Positions 12,525-24,000 of a DNA stretch of 64,000 nt are shown here, piece by piece; the stretch's first letter is position 1, and each line of letters starts with the position of its first letter. The stretch comes from Mesaphorura yosii (taxonomy: Eukaryota; Arthropoda; Collembola; Poduromorpha; Tullbergiidae): positions 124,001-188,000 of the forward strand of contig WIXG01000088.1 of assembly GCA_009869945.1 (NCBI GenBank), written 5' to 3'. Under the pieces are notes generated by a model that was not told the DNA's origin, searched no databases, and worked only from the letters and a program-made list of their open reading frames with translations. Made by a program: the position numbers and the translations under genes.

Positions 12525-14870
12525 GATATCCTGGTTATTTTTGCCACCGCCGGACAAGTTTCCCCCAGCAGTGCAGTCGATGATTACGTTCGACCCTATT
12601 TTGGAATGTTGTCTAACAACACCGGCCCCACGAAAGTAAATTGAAGATGGAATTTTGGTGGATCTGTCCCGCTCTATTCCCGACCTCGCTAATCAATGTA
12701 GCACTGCAAACAATCCAATTAAATCATTAAAATCATAGTCAACTTGTGGTCTAATCAGTTTCAGTTTCGCACGCTGGAAGAAATGAAGGTAATGAAAACG
12801 AACTAGAAAAGGAGACCGGCTACTAATGAACACAAGCATACGTGCTTAACTATCGACGCCATAACTCAGCGGTGCAATTTAACTATCCTGCCGTAGAAAC
12901 TGCAACCAATATGCCGTCCTGGTAGTAGAGTTTATTAAAGCCTTACTCACCTCTCGTTTTTTCCGGTCGCAATTAGATGACGAGTCACTGATCAAAGAGG
13001 TAAAAGCAGTATCGGAGTGAAGAAGGTAACGCCAAATAACGTAATGCAATAATTGTAATTAACTTTGTCGTTCCTGTAATTGTTACATACGGCTACTTAA
13101 TTACGTTCTTACAAACGACAGTTAACTAGTGTTGTAAAGGTAGTCGTAGTCTTGTGTGTGTTGTTTGCTGATCTTCTTCCGCTAGTACTTGATACTTGAT
13201 TAAGTTGTTTGATGTTGAGTAACGAGTAACTATTAAGATTTCGTTAATAATTACAACTTACTTATTAGTACAATACCAGCTACAAATTAATCTAACTTTA
13301 TAATTAATAATTATAAAATAAATTACTTTTGGCGTTCCTAACTTAACTCTTACTATGCCTTCCCTGCCTCTTCTATGCTCGGCTCGTCACCTCGTATTCC
13401 TATTGTACTCTGTACATTGAACGCGGAGACGAGTCCAAAAAATTCAATATGGAGGAGAAGTGACTCTTCTCTCACAGCACAACTTGCACAGCAGCAGGGT
13501 GAAGTGAGTAAGCCGGCTCCGGCTTGGGAGCAACCGACCAGGTTGATGTGTTATTGGCTGCTAAACTTAGCAAGAAGGCTTTTTATAGTGCGGGGCATAG
13601 CTGTGGGACTTTACAGATTATAGCAGAGATGATGACGACACTGACACTCTTGTACGTACATCTCATCTCATACGGAAGAGTTCACTGCAGTCCAATGTAA
13701 ATGTACCATAATGCATGCTTGGCTTGGTTTGCACCGCATCGTACCACGATGAAGGGTTTTGTATGGAACAATTGGATAGACGGAGAACACGCTCTCGGAT
13801 ATACCAATTGCAGTAGGCGTCAAATAATTTCTCAACTTGGCTTGGTGGTTTGGGTAATACACTCGGGTTTGTCCATGCGTCCAAGCCCAAATGCCCATCC
13901 CTATCCCAGTGCATCGGACCACCGGTGACGAATGACGAATGACCTCGGGAGAAGGGCAATGTCAATGTTGTCACATGTGTCACTTAAAATTAGCAATTTT
14001 GGGACCCGAAAACATGTCCGGGCATGTGCACGTCAAAGGTTAAAGATTAAAACACATTATAGTCGCGGCGTGTGCGGTTTAATAAGCAATCTGATAAGAA
14101 GAATGCCGGGCGGACATGCAGTCGAAAAGTGCAGCCTGGAAATAATTTCGCATATGCACGAACACGAATTACCTCAGCTTCAGCAATGATAATGAATGAG
14201 TTCAATGAATGAAACACAACTGATACCCTTTTTGCGCCCTGATCGCTAATTAGTAAACAAAACAGCACAGCCCACTGACACGAGCAGCCGGGTGAGAATT
14301 GCACTGTCTTTGCATAAACCTTAAACTACAGATAAGATCATTTGCAAAATCTGAAAGGTCATGGTCACGGTCTCATATCTTCGTAGTGCGGCGACCATGA
14401 CCAGCAAGTGCCGGTACAGAAGAAGCAGCAGTAGCTAGAAGTTCTGTGCACAAAGTCAGGTGTCAGTTGGAGCACGAAATTCGGTTGGCGTGTTGCGAAA
14501 GTGAAAGTGTCTCAGATGAGACTGAAACAAGTCCCACATTTACACCTCTATTGTTTTTGTTTACATACCTTGAATTTGTTATGTGATATCATTGTAATGA
14601 AAATTAGCTGCTATTAGTGTGAATTGCCGATCTTGTCGCTGCCAATTCGAATTGGAATTAGAAGATCTAAATCAGGAAAATGGAAAGTATTCCGCCACGG
14701 ACTTTGTGCTGACCGAAAAGTTTAGATTGATGCTGTAAGTTAAAAATCACATGCACATGTGTAAGTGTAAGATGCGTGTGTGAACGTCGTATTCTTTGAA
14801 TTGACGCTAGGAAATGAGATTGGAACCGATCAGCTTCGCACGGTTGCCCTGATCGCATCTCGTGTGGGCC
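12525..14870. other. Region between Hrb27C and chondroitin synthase (divergent 5' ends)
   Basis: Holds the 5' UTR and promoter of Hrb27C (minus strand) and upstream DNA of the chondroitin synthase gene (plus strand). The frame upstream of the Hrb27C ATG stays open for some distance without another ATG, and a possible acceptor (GTTGTTAG on the minus strand, near 12612-12619) suggests a non-coding 5' exon. I see no further gene. Short open frames around 13.4-14.2 kb on both strands overlap each other and have no recognisable content. Confidence 0.4.
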
Positions 14871-17462
14871 ATGTGGATCCTGTTCTGGAGGACCAAATGG
14901 AGTTCCAAGAATTCCGGGTCAGTCATCACTGGAGTTCTCATTGGGCTTTTCGCATCATTCTTATTGAGACGTCTGTCCAATTTGACATCTTGCACGCATG
15001 CTGGTGCTAACTTGCCTTCTCCTGCTCCTGGAGAGGAGGTAGGCCAATTTCAATGGGTTCAGCCATCATCGGCGTTTTTGAAGTTTCAAGATCCAAAGGA
15101 ACTGCTACTGGTCGGAGTGATGACAGCTACCAAATTCGTGAAAAACCGCGGTCGAAGCACTTATAAAACATGGGGCCAAGATGTTCCTGGAAAAATCCTT
15201 TATTTCACTGGCTCCAACTCAAGCACGGATACGAAGAACGTGCCCGTCCCACTGGTTGTACTTCCTGGTGTTGACGATTCCTACCCACCACAAAAGAAAT
15301 CGTTCATGATGCTAAAGTGAGAAAACACCTGAAAGAATATGAACGAATGTAATCTTAACCAATGTCTACTGAATGGTTTAATTTTTAGATACATGTTCGA
15401 GCATTACGGGGATAAGTTTGAATGGTTTCTCCGAGCTGACGATGATGTTTACATACGTATGGATCAGCTGAGTAAACTTTTAAGGTCCATTGATAGCTCG
15501 AAGGTGTATTTCATTGGTCAAGCTGGTTTGGGTAATGACTTCGAGCGAGGAAGACTCCACTTGGGTCCTCACGAAAACTTTTGCATGGGTGGACCAGGAA
15601 TAATTCTCAGCCGTCCAACTCTGGAGAAGTTAGTCCGGGAAATTAGCTCTTGTTTGGCTAACGTGCGCTCAAATCATGAGGATGTGGAGTTAGGAAGATG
15701 TGTGAGCAGGACAGCCGGTGTATCCTGCACGTGGTCATACGAGGTAACAAGGAATAGCTGATAAATAATAAAAACTTGCTGGTATTTCCTGGCACTATTA
15801 TTAGAAACGTCCTCCGTTTCAGATGCGAAACTTATTCCATCATAGAGCAAATGGTCCTTGGCAGTTGTTTAGAAATCACAAGTATCATAATGCGATTACA
15901 TTGCATCCGCTGAAAAATCATGCAAGCCTATATCAAATTCATTCACACTTTTTGGTGAGCAGCGAGTTGTGAATATTTTTGTGGTAGCTTTAGGTTTCCT
16001 AAAGTCGAATTCCTAATATGCTAATTGTCTAATTACTTCATTGCAGAGTTTAAAAGTACAGGAACTTGCCTACGAAACATTAAGATTGGACAGAGATTTG
16101 CATGACATTGCATCCTACTCTGATATAACCAATACTACAGGTCTACTGCCTTCCTTAACCAAATTCTCACCGTCAAACGCGCCTGACTTCTTGGGCTGGG
16201 ATTTCTTGGGTGATACAAAAATGTTTTTCACTCATCGAACAGTAAACCCAAAACGTAGAGTTCGCACTGCTGCAAGGGATGTGCTTCGAAATACTGCACA
16301 GGAGGCAAGTAAATAGCTCATACTCGCTCTCTATTCAAAAGAACTTCATTTGATTCTGATCCAATAGTTGATGGACATGGTCAACAACGTGGCGAAGGAC
16401 AGAGATCGAGTAGCTGAGATGAAGAAATTGTTGTACGGATATCACAGAGTCAATCCACTGTATGGTGAAGATTTCATTTTTGATCTGCTGATGAATTATC
16501 ACAATTATAATTTGGATTCTGGGATGGTACAACCTGTGAGACGACATGCGTATATTCAGCGACCGTTTGGACCGCTGCAATTAAGAATCAAACGACACGT
16601 GCAATTTCAGCGAAGATCTCACGCATCTAAGCCCAAGGCCAAGCAAACAAACGTGATGATCGTGGTGCCGTTAGCAGGCCGGCTTACGACATTCCAGCGG
16701 TTTCTGCACAATTTTCAAGAAACCTGGCAGATTCTCAAGGGAGAAATTGGCCTCAAGCTTGTCATCGTTCAGTTGCGTCAATCTGTAGCAGAAGAAAGAA
16801 GCCTGCGAAGTTTAATTGCTAAGAATTTAAACGGCTCTCAAAGCGTGGCCTTCATTTCTCTGGAAGAAGAATTTTCAAGAGGTCTCGCACTTGACCACGG
16901 CATTTCAAAGTGTTCCGAAAATGATTTGATATTTGTACTTGACGTCGATTTTGTGTTCTCTGCACACGTCATTCGGAATGTGGTGCTAAACACTGTCAAA
17001 CATGAGAGAGTGTACTTTCCCATAATTTTTAGTCAGTACGACCCTCGATTTCGAAACGAGCACGAGTTGACTGTGTCAAACCGTAATGGGTATTGGCGTG
17101 TGGATGGATACGGCATTGCTGCATTTTATAAGTCGGACTATGACCACGTGGGAGGCTACGAGTTGAGCATCCGAGGGTGGGGCAAAGAAGACGTGTTGCT
17201 CTTTGATAGATTTGTCAGCTCCAGTTTGGCTGTGTTTCGTGCGCCGGATCCCGAATTGGTGCATCTATTCCACGAAATAACTTGTGATCAGAAACTATCA
17301 CGAGTGCAATATGAAATGTGCCTTGGAAGCCAAGCCACCACGTTTGGGAGTCCTGCGAGTCTCATGAAGTACGCTTTCGACAGTCGCAAGAAGGTCAAGA
17401 GGTTAGGAATTGCAGCACATCTTTTGCTAAATAATTCTTCTTCCAATGTGGTTGAAAATTAA
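14871..17462 (+). CDS. CHSY1: Chondroitin sulfate synthase (CHSY family), 5 coding exons
   Basis: Golgi type II membrane glycosyltransferase that polymerises chondroitin by alternately adding glucuronic acid and N-acetylgalactosamine. Exons: 14871-15316, 15389-15743, 15823-15954, 16047-16304, 16368-17462; phases agree and give 761 residues, close to about 800 in vertebrate CHSY1. Seen: a short cytosolic tail and a signal anchor (about residues 20-36, GVLIGLFASFLL); a beta-1,3-glucuronyltransferase-like N-terminal half with FLRADDDVYIR (DDD at 166-168) and CMGGPGIILS; a central link with YGYHRVNPLYG; and a GalNAc-transferase half with LDVDFVFS (Asp589 and Asp591) and RGWGKEDV. Both DxD-type metal sites are present, so it is probably a bifunctional synthase and not a polymerising factor with a lost site. 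The fourth intron begins with GC instead of GT (GAG|GCAAGT at 16304/16305). The upstream frame lacks an earlier ATG, so the ATG at 14871 is preferred. Confidence 0.92.
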
Positions 17463-18651
17463 GTATGCTAACTTTTTCCTTACACTTCCGACTTTCCAAG
17501 GCATTTTGGCGTTTCCGAATCTCAAAGCTCTTCCTTGAGAATTTTGAGTGCTGTCCAAGATCTATATGATTCATCATTTTTATTACAACATCAATTGCGT
17601 AATCTTCACTTTCTCAAGTTTCATGTTTACAAGATGATAAATCGAATCCTATTAATTCTTGTATCACAAGTCGCAGTGCACTTTGGCATTGCCTGAAGCG
17701 AATTGCCAAAACCCGAATGACAATGATAATGATAATGAGGAGAGAGGAACTGTTATGATGATTTATTGCCAGAATGCCATTTCACTGCCTGTTACGCTTA
17801 GCCATTGAGAGTTCCTATTTGCTATTGCGATATATTACTGCCATTTTTATTACTCTTATATTTTGTTACCTCAGTACGAGTACGAATGCGAAATAAATTT
17901 CGAACTGATTTGAAGCCGAGATTGGGTTGAAATAATCCGGAAGACGGAAGCCTGAATTTCTACTTGATTACGCATGTTACATGCCGTAACTTAACATGAA
18001 TTTGCCAAAAGCACAGTGAGAATTCTCCCAAACGCCAAAAAAGTACGAATGTTAATTTTAGCAAGTGAAATACAGACTCCGTGGGCAATTCATAATTATT
18101 ACGCTCGTGGCGAGAAGAGGCACTTGATCAACCGCACAATATTGTTGCAGTGCGGTTTCGCTTTCACTTGGCCACTTTACAAGAATGCAATGGGCAATTG
18201 CAATCAGCAGTCAAATTAACCACCAAATTATCCCAAACAATGCGAATGGGAAACAGGAAATAAAGCTTCGCATGAGTAACTGAAGATGTTGTGAACATCA
18301 TGAATCCTCCCATCCCATCATTAGATCATCATCTCATCTTCATAATCTCAGCATCTCTTTCGAGTGATAGTGATTAGAAACTTGCTCTTTCGCCTCTTGC
18401 CTCGCCCATCAACCTACAGCAACTACAGCTCATTGTTGAATGAACCTCGTCTCTCGTGCTTCATTTTGCGGACGGCGAAACATGAGCGTGGCACGCAATG
18501 GCCAAATAAGGCAAATAATTTGAACTGTTATGTGATGAATAATATCTAGATTTATTTAGAAAATAATTTATTTTGGCAAATTCAAAACACTTTACAACAA
18601 TCAGGATCGAGATTTGATACCACCCTTAAGTTATTAATCTTAATTTTGTAC
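17463..18651. other. Convergent 3' ends, no gene seen
   Basis: Contains the 3' UTR of the chondroitin synthase gene, with an AATAAA at 17892-17897 about 430 bases after its stop. On the minus strand, an AATAAA (complement of 18567-18572) lies about 80 bases beyond the stop of the YGAP-repeat gene. No other coding signal seen. Confidence 0.5.
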
Positions 18652-20390
18652 CTAAGCATAACCGCCTTGGCTTCCGCTGTAACCGGCCGCATTCGGCGCA
18701 CCGTAATTAGAACTAGGCGCTGGTGTATCATACCCACCACTACTGCGCAGGGTTCCCTGCTGCTGGAAATCTGCTACTAAATTACTGCGCTGTATTGCTT
18801 CAATTTCAATCCTTCCTGGACCAGATCGCCCTGGCGCACCGTATCCCGAATTTGGCGTTGAATACGAGGAGGAAGCATACCCTCCTTGTGGAGCTCCGTA
18901 GCCAGATGATGGTTGTGGTTGAGAGTATGATTGTGATGGTGCACCATAATTTTGGCTCGGAGCGGAGTAGGATGAGGAGGAGCCGCTGTATCCTGAGGAT
19001 GGGGCCGGAGCACCATATGAACTAGTTGGAGCTGAGTACGAGGATGACACTTTCGCAGGTGCGCCGTATGAGCTTTGAGGAGCGCCGTATGAGTTGCTTG
19101 GGGTTGAGTACGAGGATGACAATGCTCTTGTTGGTGCGCCATATGAGTTTTGTGGAGCACCATAAGAGCTACTTGGAGCTGAGTACGAGGATGACTTCGC
19201 AGGTGCGCCGTATGAGCTTTGAGGTGCACCATAGGAGCTACTTGGAGCTGAGTACGACGGCGCACGGGCAGGAGCCGCGGGTGCCCCATATGAATTGCTC
19301 ACTGGAGTGCTGTAGCTCTGCGTTTGCGGTGTGCCGTAGGATTGGCTTGGTGCAGAGTAGGATGACGATGAGGGCGCAGAAAATGATCCTGATGATGTCA
19401 CAGTGCTGTAACCTCCTGAGGATTGAGCTGGTGCGGAATATTGTGAGCTAGATGACTGGCTGTGGCTGGGTGCTGAGTACGCGGACGATGATGCCCCGCT
19501 GTATCCTCCAGCGTTGCTTGTTGGCGCGCCATACGAGCTGCTGACTGAGCGAGCTGGGGCGTTATAACTTTGAAGTGTTTCGTATGACTGGCTTGGGGCG
19601 GAGTACGATGAAGAGGCACTGTTGTAACCGGAAGTTTTGGCTGGAGCAACAGCTGGTGCGCCGTAATTACTCGTGGGTGTACCATACGATTGACTGGGTG
19701 CCGAATATGACGATGAGGCACTGTAGCCGGATGATGGAGCCGCCGGTGTACCGTAAGAAGAACTTGGAGCTGAATAGGATGATGAGCTGCTGAAACTTGA
19801 GGCTTTCGCTGGAGCTGCGGGTGCTCCGTAGTTGCTGGCTGGGACACTGTTTGGTGTTCCGTATGACTGACTTGGTGCGGAGTACGACAATGGGGCCGGA
19901 GCTGGTGCGCCGTAAGAGTTGCTCACTGCTGGCGCAGGTGCACCGTAGGAGCTGCTGACTGCGGGAGCACTTTGTGGTGTACCGTATGACTGACTTGGGG
20001 CGGCAAATGAAGATGAGGAGGATCCGCTGTATCCACCCGATGACGACGAGGCACTGCTGTATCCGGAATCCCTGGCCGGGGCTGCGGCTGGTGCGCCGTA
20101 ATTACTAGCCGGAGCGCTTTGGGGAGTGCCATACGATTGACTTGGTGCGGAGTATGAGGACGAAAAGCTACTATAGCTAGAGGTCTTGGCAGGAGCAGGA
20201 GCGCCGTAATTGCCGATTGGGGCAGCCTGAGGTGTACCATAAGTCTTGCTGGGCGCAGAGTATGACGACAACGAGGCTCCGCTGTAGCCCGTGGACGGCG
20301 CGGGAGCCGCTGATGCAGCACTATATCCGCCTGAGGATCCACTGTACCTATCTGCAGGTGCGGAGTATCCAGCCCTTGTGTTCTGCTCCA
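18652..20390 (-). repeat. Degenerate tandem repeat array encoding SYSAPSQSYGTP / SSYGAP units
   Basis: The large exon of the YGAP-repeat gene is built of imperfect repeats. Some are recent in appearance: around 19060-19260 the same block (GCGCCGTATGAGC, then GGAGCTGAGTACGAGG on the plus strand) recurs three or four times with few changes, while units at 19.6-20.3 kb are longer and more diverged. This gradient suggests repeat expansion by unequal exchange near the 3' half. Confidence 0.8.
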
Positions 20391-20792
20391 AATTCTGGTT
20401 TATGATTTCGCGAACTTGATTCAGAAGTTGCTGATCAACAATTCCGCCTCCTGGTTTGTAATTATTTTAGGTGAGTTAGTTGGAACCTGAGTTCTCATCA
20501 TACGTGAGAATTTTTACCTATTTGACCCTCGTCACTGGAGAATGTTTGTGCAGATCCTCCGGAGTATCCTCCCGAAGACTGCTGTGAATAGCCCCCACTG
20601 CTACTGCCGGAGTATCCACCGGCGGATTGGGAAGACGCGTAGCCCCTACTATTTCGATGGCCTACATGGGCCGGGGCCTCGCCGAGCACGGCACCACTCA
20701 GCAGCGCCACTAGTAAGACCTGAAACCCAAGCATTTAAATGATATGGAAATCCAAGTGAAAATAAACCGGTCTTGGTTACCAATTTCAACAT
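18652..20792 (-). CDS. Secreted YGAP/YGTP-repeat structural protein (resilin- or cuticle-like), 3 coding exons
   Basis: Exons in transcript order: 20792-20781, 20719-20518, 20450-18652; phases agree and give 670 residues. The first coding exon holds only four residues (MLKL), and the signal peptide is completed by the second exon (VLLVALLSGAVLG), an arrangement typical of arthropod cuticular-protein genes. After a Gly/Ser/Tyr-rich stretch comes a short non-repetitive segment, GGIVDQQLLNQVREIINQN, predicted helical. The rest is almost wholly Ser, Tyr, Ala, Gly and Pro. I counted about 19 YGAP and 7 YGTP motifs, usually as SYSAPSQSYGTP or SSYGAPQSSYGAP units. A short charged island (GRIEIEAIQRSNLVADF) interrupts them near the C-terminus. 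YGAP is the motif of resilin elastic repeats, but I see no Rebers-Riddiford chitin-binding domain, so calling it resilin would go too far. Likely an extracellular matrix, cuticle or silk-like protein. Function not established. Confidence 0.85.
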
Positions 20793-20973
20793 GGTGGACC
20801 TCCAATTGAGAAATTCACGTATCATAAAATAGGAGAACACTTTCAGTCCGAAATCACCGACCACGTCTCACGACGACTCCCAAGTCACAAAAACACAAGT
20901 TCACATCGAGCACCGTCTTCGGCTTCTAATTAGATGCCCACTTGAATATATCGTTGCCTGACGATGAAAAGAG

Positions 20974-21010
20974 ACTGACCACGTTGATTGCATACTCAAA
21001 CGTTTTTATA
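20974..21010 (-). promoter_or_regulatory. Core promoter (TATA box and initiator) of the YGAP-repeat gene
   Basis: On the minus strand, TATAAAAACG (complement of 21001-21010) is followed by the arthropod initiator TCAGT (complement of 20974-20978). The A of TCAGT, at 20976, is 34 bases from the first T of the box, slightly long but workable. It would give a 5' UTR of about 184 bases. Strong TATA promoters fit a highly expressed structural protein. Not tested. Confidence 0.55.
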
Positions 21011-24000
21011 TGGCGAACAATGCGCTCTTGTCGCGCGACGGCATCGAAGACGACGCCGACGCTGAAGAGGCGAAGGGTCGAAGGATACGACGTGTTGAGT
21101 GGATGCGTAGGCATTGTTATTACACAATAAAATTTTCGGCCCAATTTGAGTATCGTTTCCCTTTGCCGTTGCATTGTGTATACTCATCTTCCTTTGCATT
21201 GTAAACGCAACTTAATTATTTTATTGTGGTTGTGGGGAATGAAAGGGAAAATCGCATCGCGTAAATTATCTGGGATGAATATGATGAGAAGAATTTACGC
21301 GATAATGTGCCACAGATTAAGGTTATGCTAATTTGTATCAGAGAGTCTTGGCATGGCCAATGATTACAGGCGTGAATGAGAATCTTGGTTATGTGCATCA
21401 CAGTCAATTCGCGCGTGCTGCCGTAAAAATTAATTGCCTGCTTGCACCCTGTAATCATACCGGTGATTTATTGGGCTGCAGATGCTTGGTCTGGCTCCTG
21501 AATTGAAATTGAAAATGAGCAAAGCCGTGACATAACGAACCGTGACACAGGATCGTAAAGTTTTACGTAACATGAATGTCAAAATTAAATTAGCATCAGA
21601 CAATTAGCGTGATTACAGACTGATTCCGTAAATTACACGGATACTTAATTAAAACTTTTGCAAGCTCACCTAAAATACGATTAAAATCGAAAAGGGTGAG
21701 TTTGTGTATTCTTGACCCAGTTGCACCGTCAGTGGTCAATGCTGTCAGCGTAAGTCCGATATTCGAAGAAAAATCCTTCAAATAAACCAACGATTTCATC
21801 CTGCAATTACACCAATAAAAATGTCTGAATACTTCAGGCATGCATGGTTTCAGTCAATAAACTTGCAAACTACGAAACTTGAAAACGCAAAATTCAGTGA
21901 TTTACGACTCACGTTCGTGGAATTGCATTTGCAGGCGCAACGCAACATTGCCTTGGTCTTACGCATGTGGTCAATAAAAGGACAACGCATAAAATGAACA
22001 TTAAAAATTGGTGTCAAGTCAATATTAGACTTTGTGCTGGCCTTTTACTTTTAATTTGCGTTGCATTAATTAAAACCGGGAATTCGATGCAGTGTTCGTA
22101 CATTCAAAGGTCGTAAAGGCCTCTTACTCCTTGTTACCAAGATGTGCAATTTTGGGCACGAACTGGCTGCATGAAAATTTTCAAATTACATGCCCAATTT
22201 TGTTGAAATTCGTTTTGCATGATGGGTTATGCAATTATTTTCTGATTTACTGCTCCGATCAGATCTTTAACCCAATTTCTATAGATAGTCGAATTTATCG
22301 AAAGATGAAGATGCTACGACAAAATCATCTGTGCATTCGATGAAAGATTTTTTGCGCGGAATTTTGTGTCCCGTGCCAAGACAAAGACTTCCTTTCTTTT
22401 GCTGGTGCCACGATCTTACTTTTGACTTTAGACGGAGATGAAGATGCAACGCGATAAAATTTAATGTCTATGGTTCTGTACTCAATTTCTTGCATTTCCT
22501 GATTCCATTAGCATAAATATTTGCGTGAATCAACAGACATAACAGAACTAATTTTGGTCAATCACACGGCACGACGACCGACGACCCACGAATGAGAAAA
22601 TTCACTCAGTTGTGTACACGAACTCGAATTCGTCCCCTCGGCTCTTTGTTTGATTTTGTGTTGCATTACATAATAGTATAATAGCCGTACCATTGTGAAA
22701 GAGCAGCAACAACGGTGCCATAATTCAGGAAAAGAAATAAAAGGCTAAAATGTTAATTATCTTGATATTATAATTTAATCTTTTGTGCAGCAGCAGGGCA
22801 GAGATTCACTCGATGAATCAAATAAAATGTTAACAATGAAAGACGAAATACGTACAACCAGTTCTGTTTCACTTCTTGCACAAGTACAAGCCAATGCAGC
22901 AACGCAATGAAAAGTTTCGTGCTGGTGTCATCCTGTAATGAATCTTTTTCTTGTCGCGTGACGTCCGAATGTCAGAGAGTGCAGAGGCAAAGATCGCGAT
23001 GATGACGAAGACGCTAACTATCTTAGAGCGAACAAATCACAACAAACCACAAAACGTGGCTTGTTCTCAAAGTTGTTGTGCACCAGCCTGGGTCTTTACT
23101 TAATTCTTCACTTTCTGAGAAGCATATTATTTTGGTACCCTGCTCTTGGGGTTGAGTTTTGAGTCACTTTTGTGGCGGTTTTCTACTTTTTAAGTTTTTG
23201 ATCTTATGTGAGATGAACTTGATGCCCTCTGACCTTCCAATTTTGTTTCTTTTCAACTGGAGCATTAATGTTAGTTGCTGTCATTAATATTAGTTATTAA
23301 TTCTGTGATTAAAACTTCCTCTACACAGCTTCATAAATCTGATGATCAGTAGTTGGTTGTAATGACTGCCTCAAAATACAGCTATGGGGATAGGAAATAA
23401 ATCATTGCATTCAATAATTGAATTCGATATGACTGACAGGAATCACGTTCTGTGCGCTACGTGTTATGACGTTGATAATGATGCGTTTAGTGCACTAATT
23501 TAATTTATTGCGACACAAATGAAATGAAGACGCGGCAGGTTCATGTTTCCATTTTTTGTTTTACAAGTGACAAGCTGTGAGATGATTTTTATTGACTTAT
23601 GGCACACAGCAATGTAAACCAGTTCTGCCTCTAAAGTCTTTGTATCTGCTGGCGATGCCAGGTTGCAAAAGTCACGTACTGGCTATAACAAATAGTACGC
23701 GCTAAAGATAATTGCAAATTAATTATGACACAATAAACGGTGGCTGTTTGTTCTGAATTCCTCCGTCAACAGTTGTCTTCGTGTTCGTGTGTGCTTGTGT
23801 ATGGCAATAATCAATATCAATATACTACCGAAATGTGAGACAATGACCTGCATTCGGGTTGCGTAACTTTTATTAATATTTGACTTGGTGTTGTACAGTG
23901 CATTCTGAATGCACTTCATACATGGGAGATAAATTTGTACAGTCTAATTCAATTTGCGGGGATTAAAAATTAGAAAAAAATACATGTGGTCAATATATCT

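Noticed and set aside
18777-20342. Long frames in other phases of the YGAP-repeat exon, both strands
   Set aside because: Repetitive Ser/Tyr/Pro codons leave all frames open. The frame with signal peptide, splice phases and stop is the real one.
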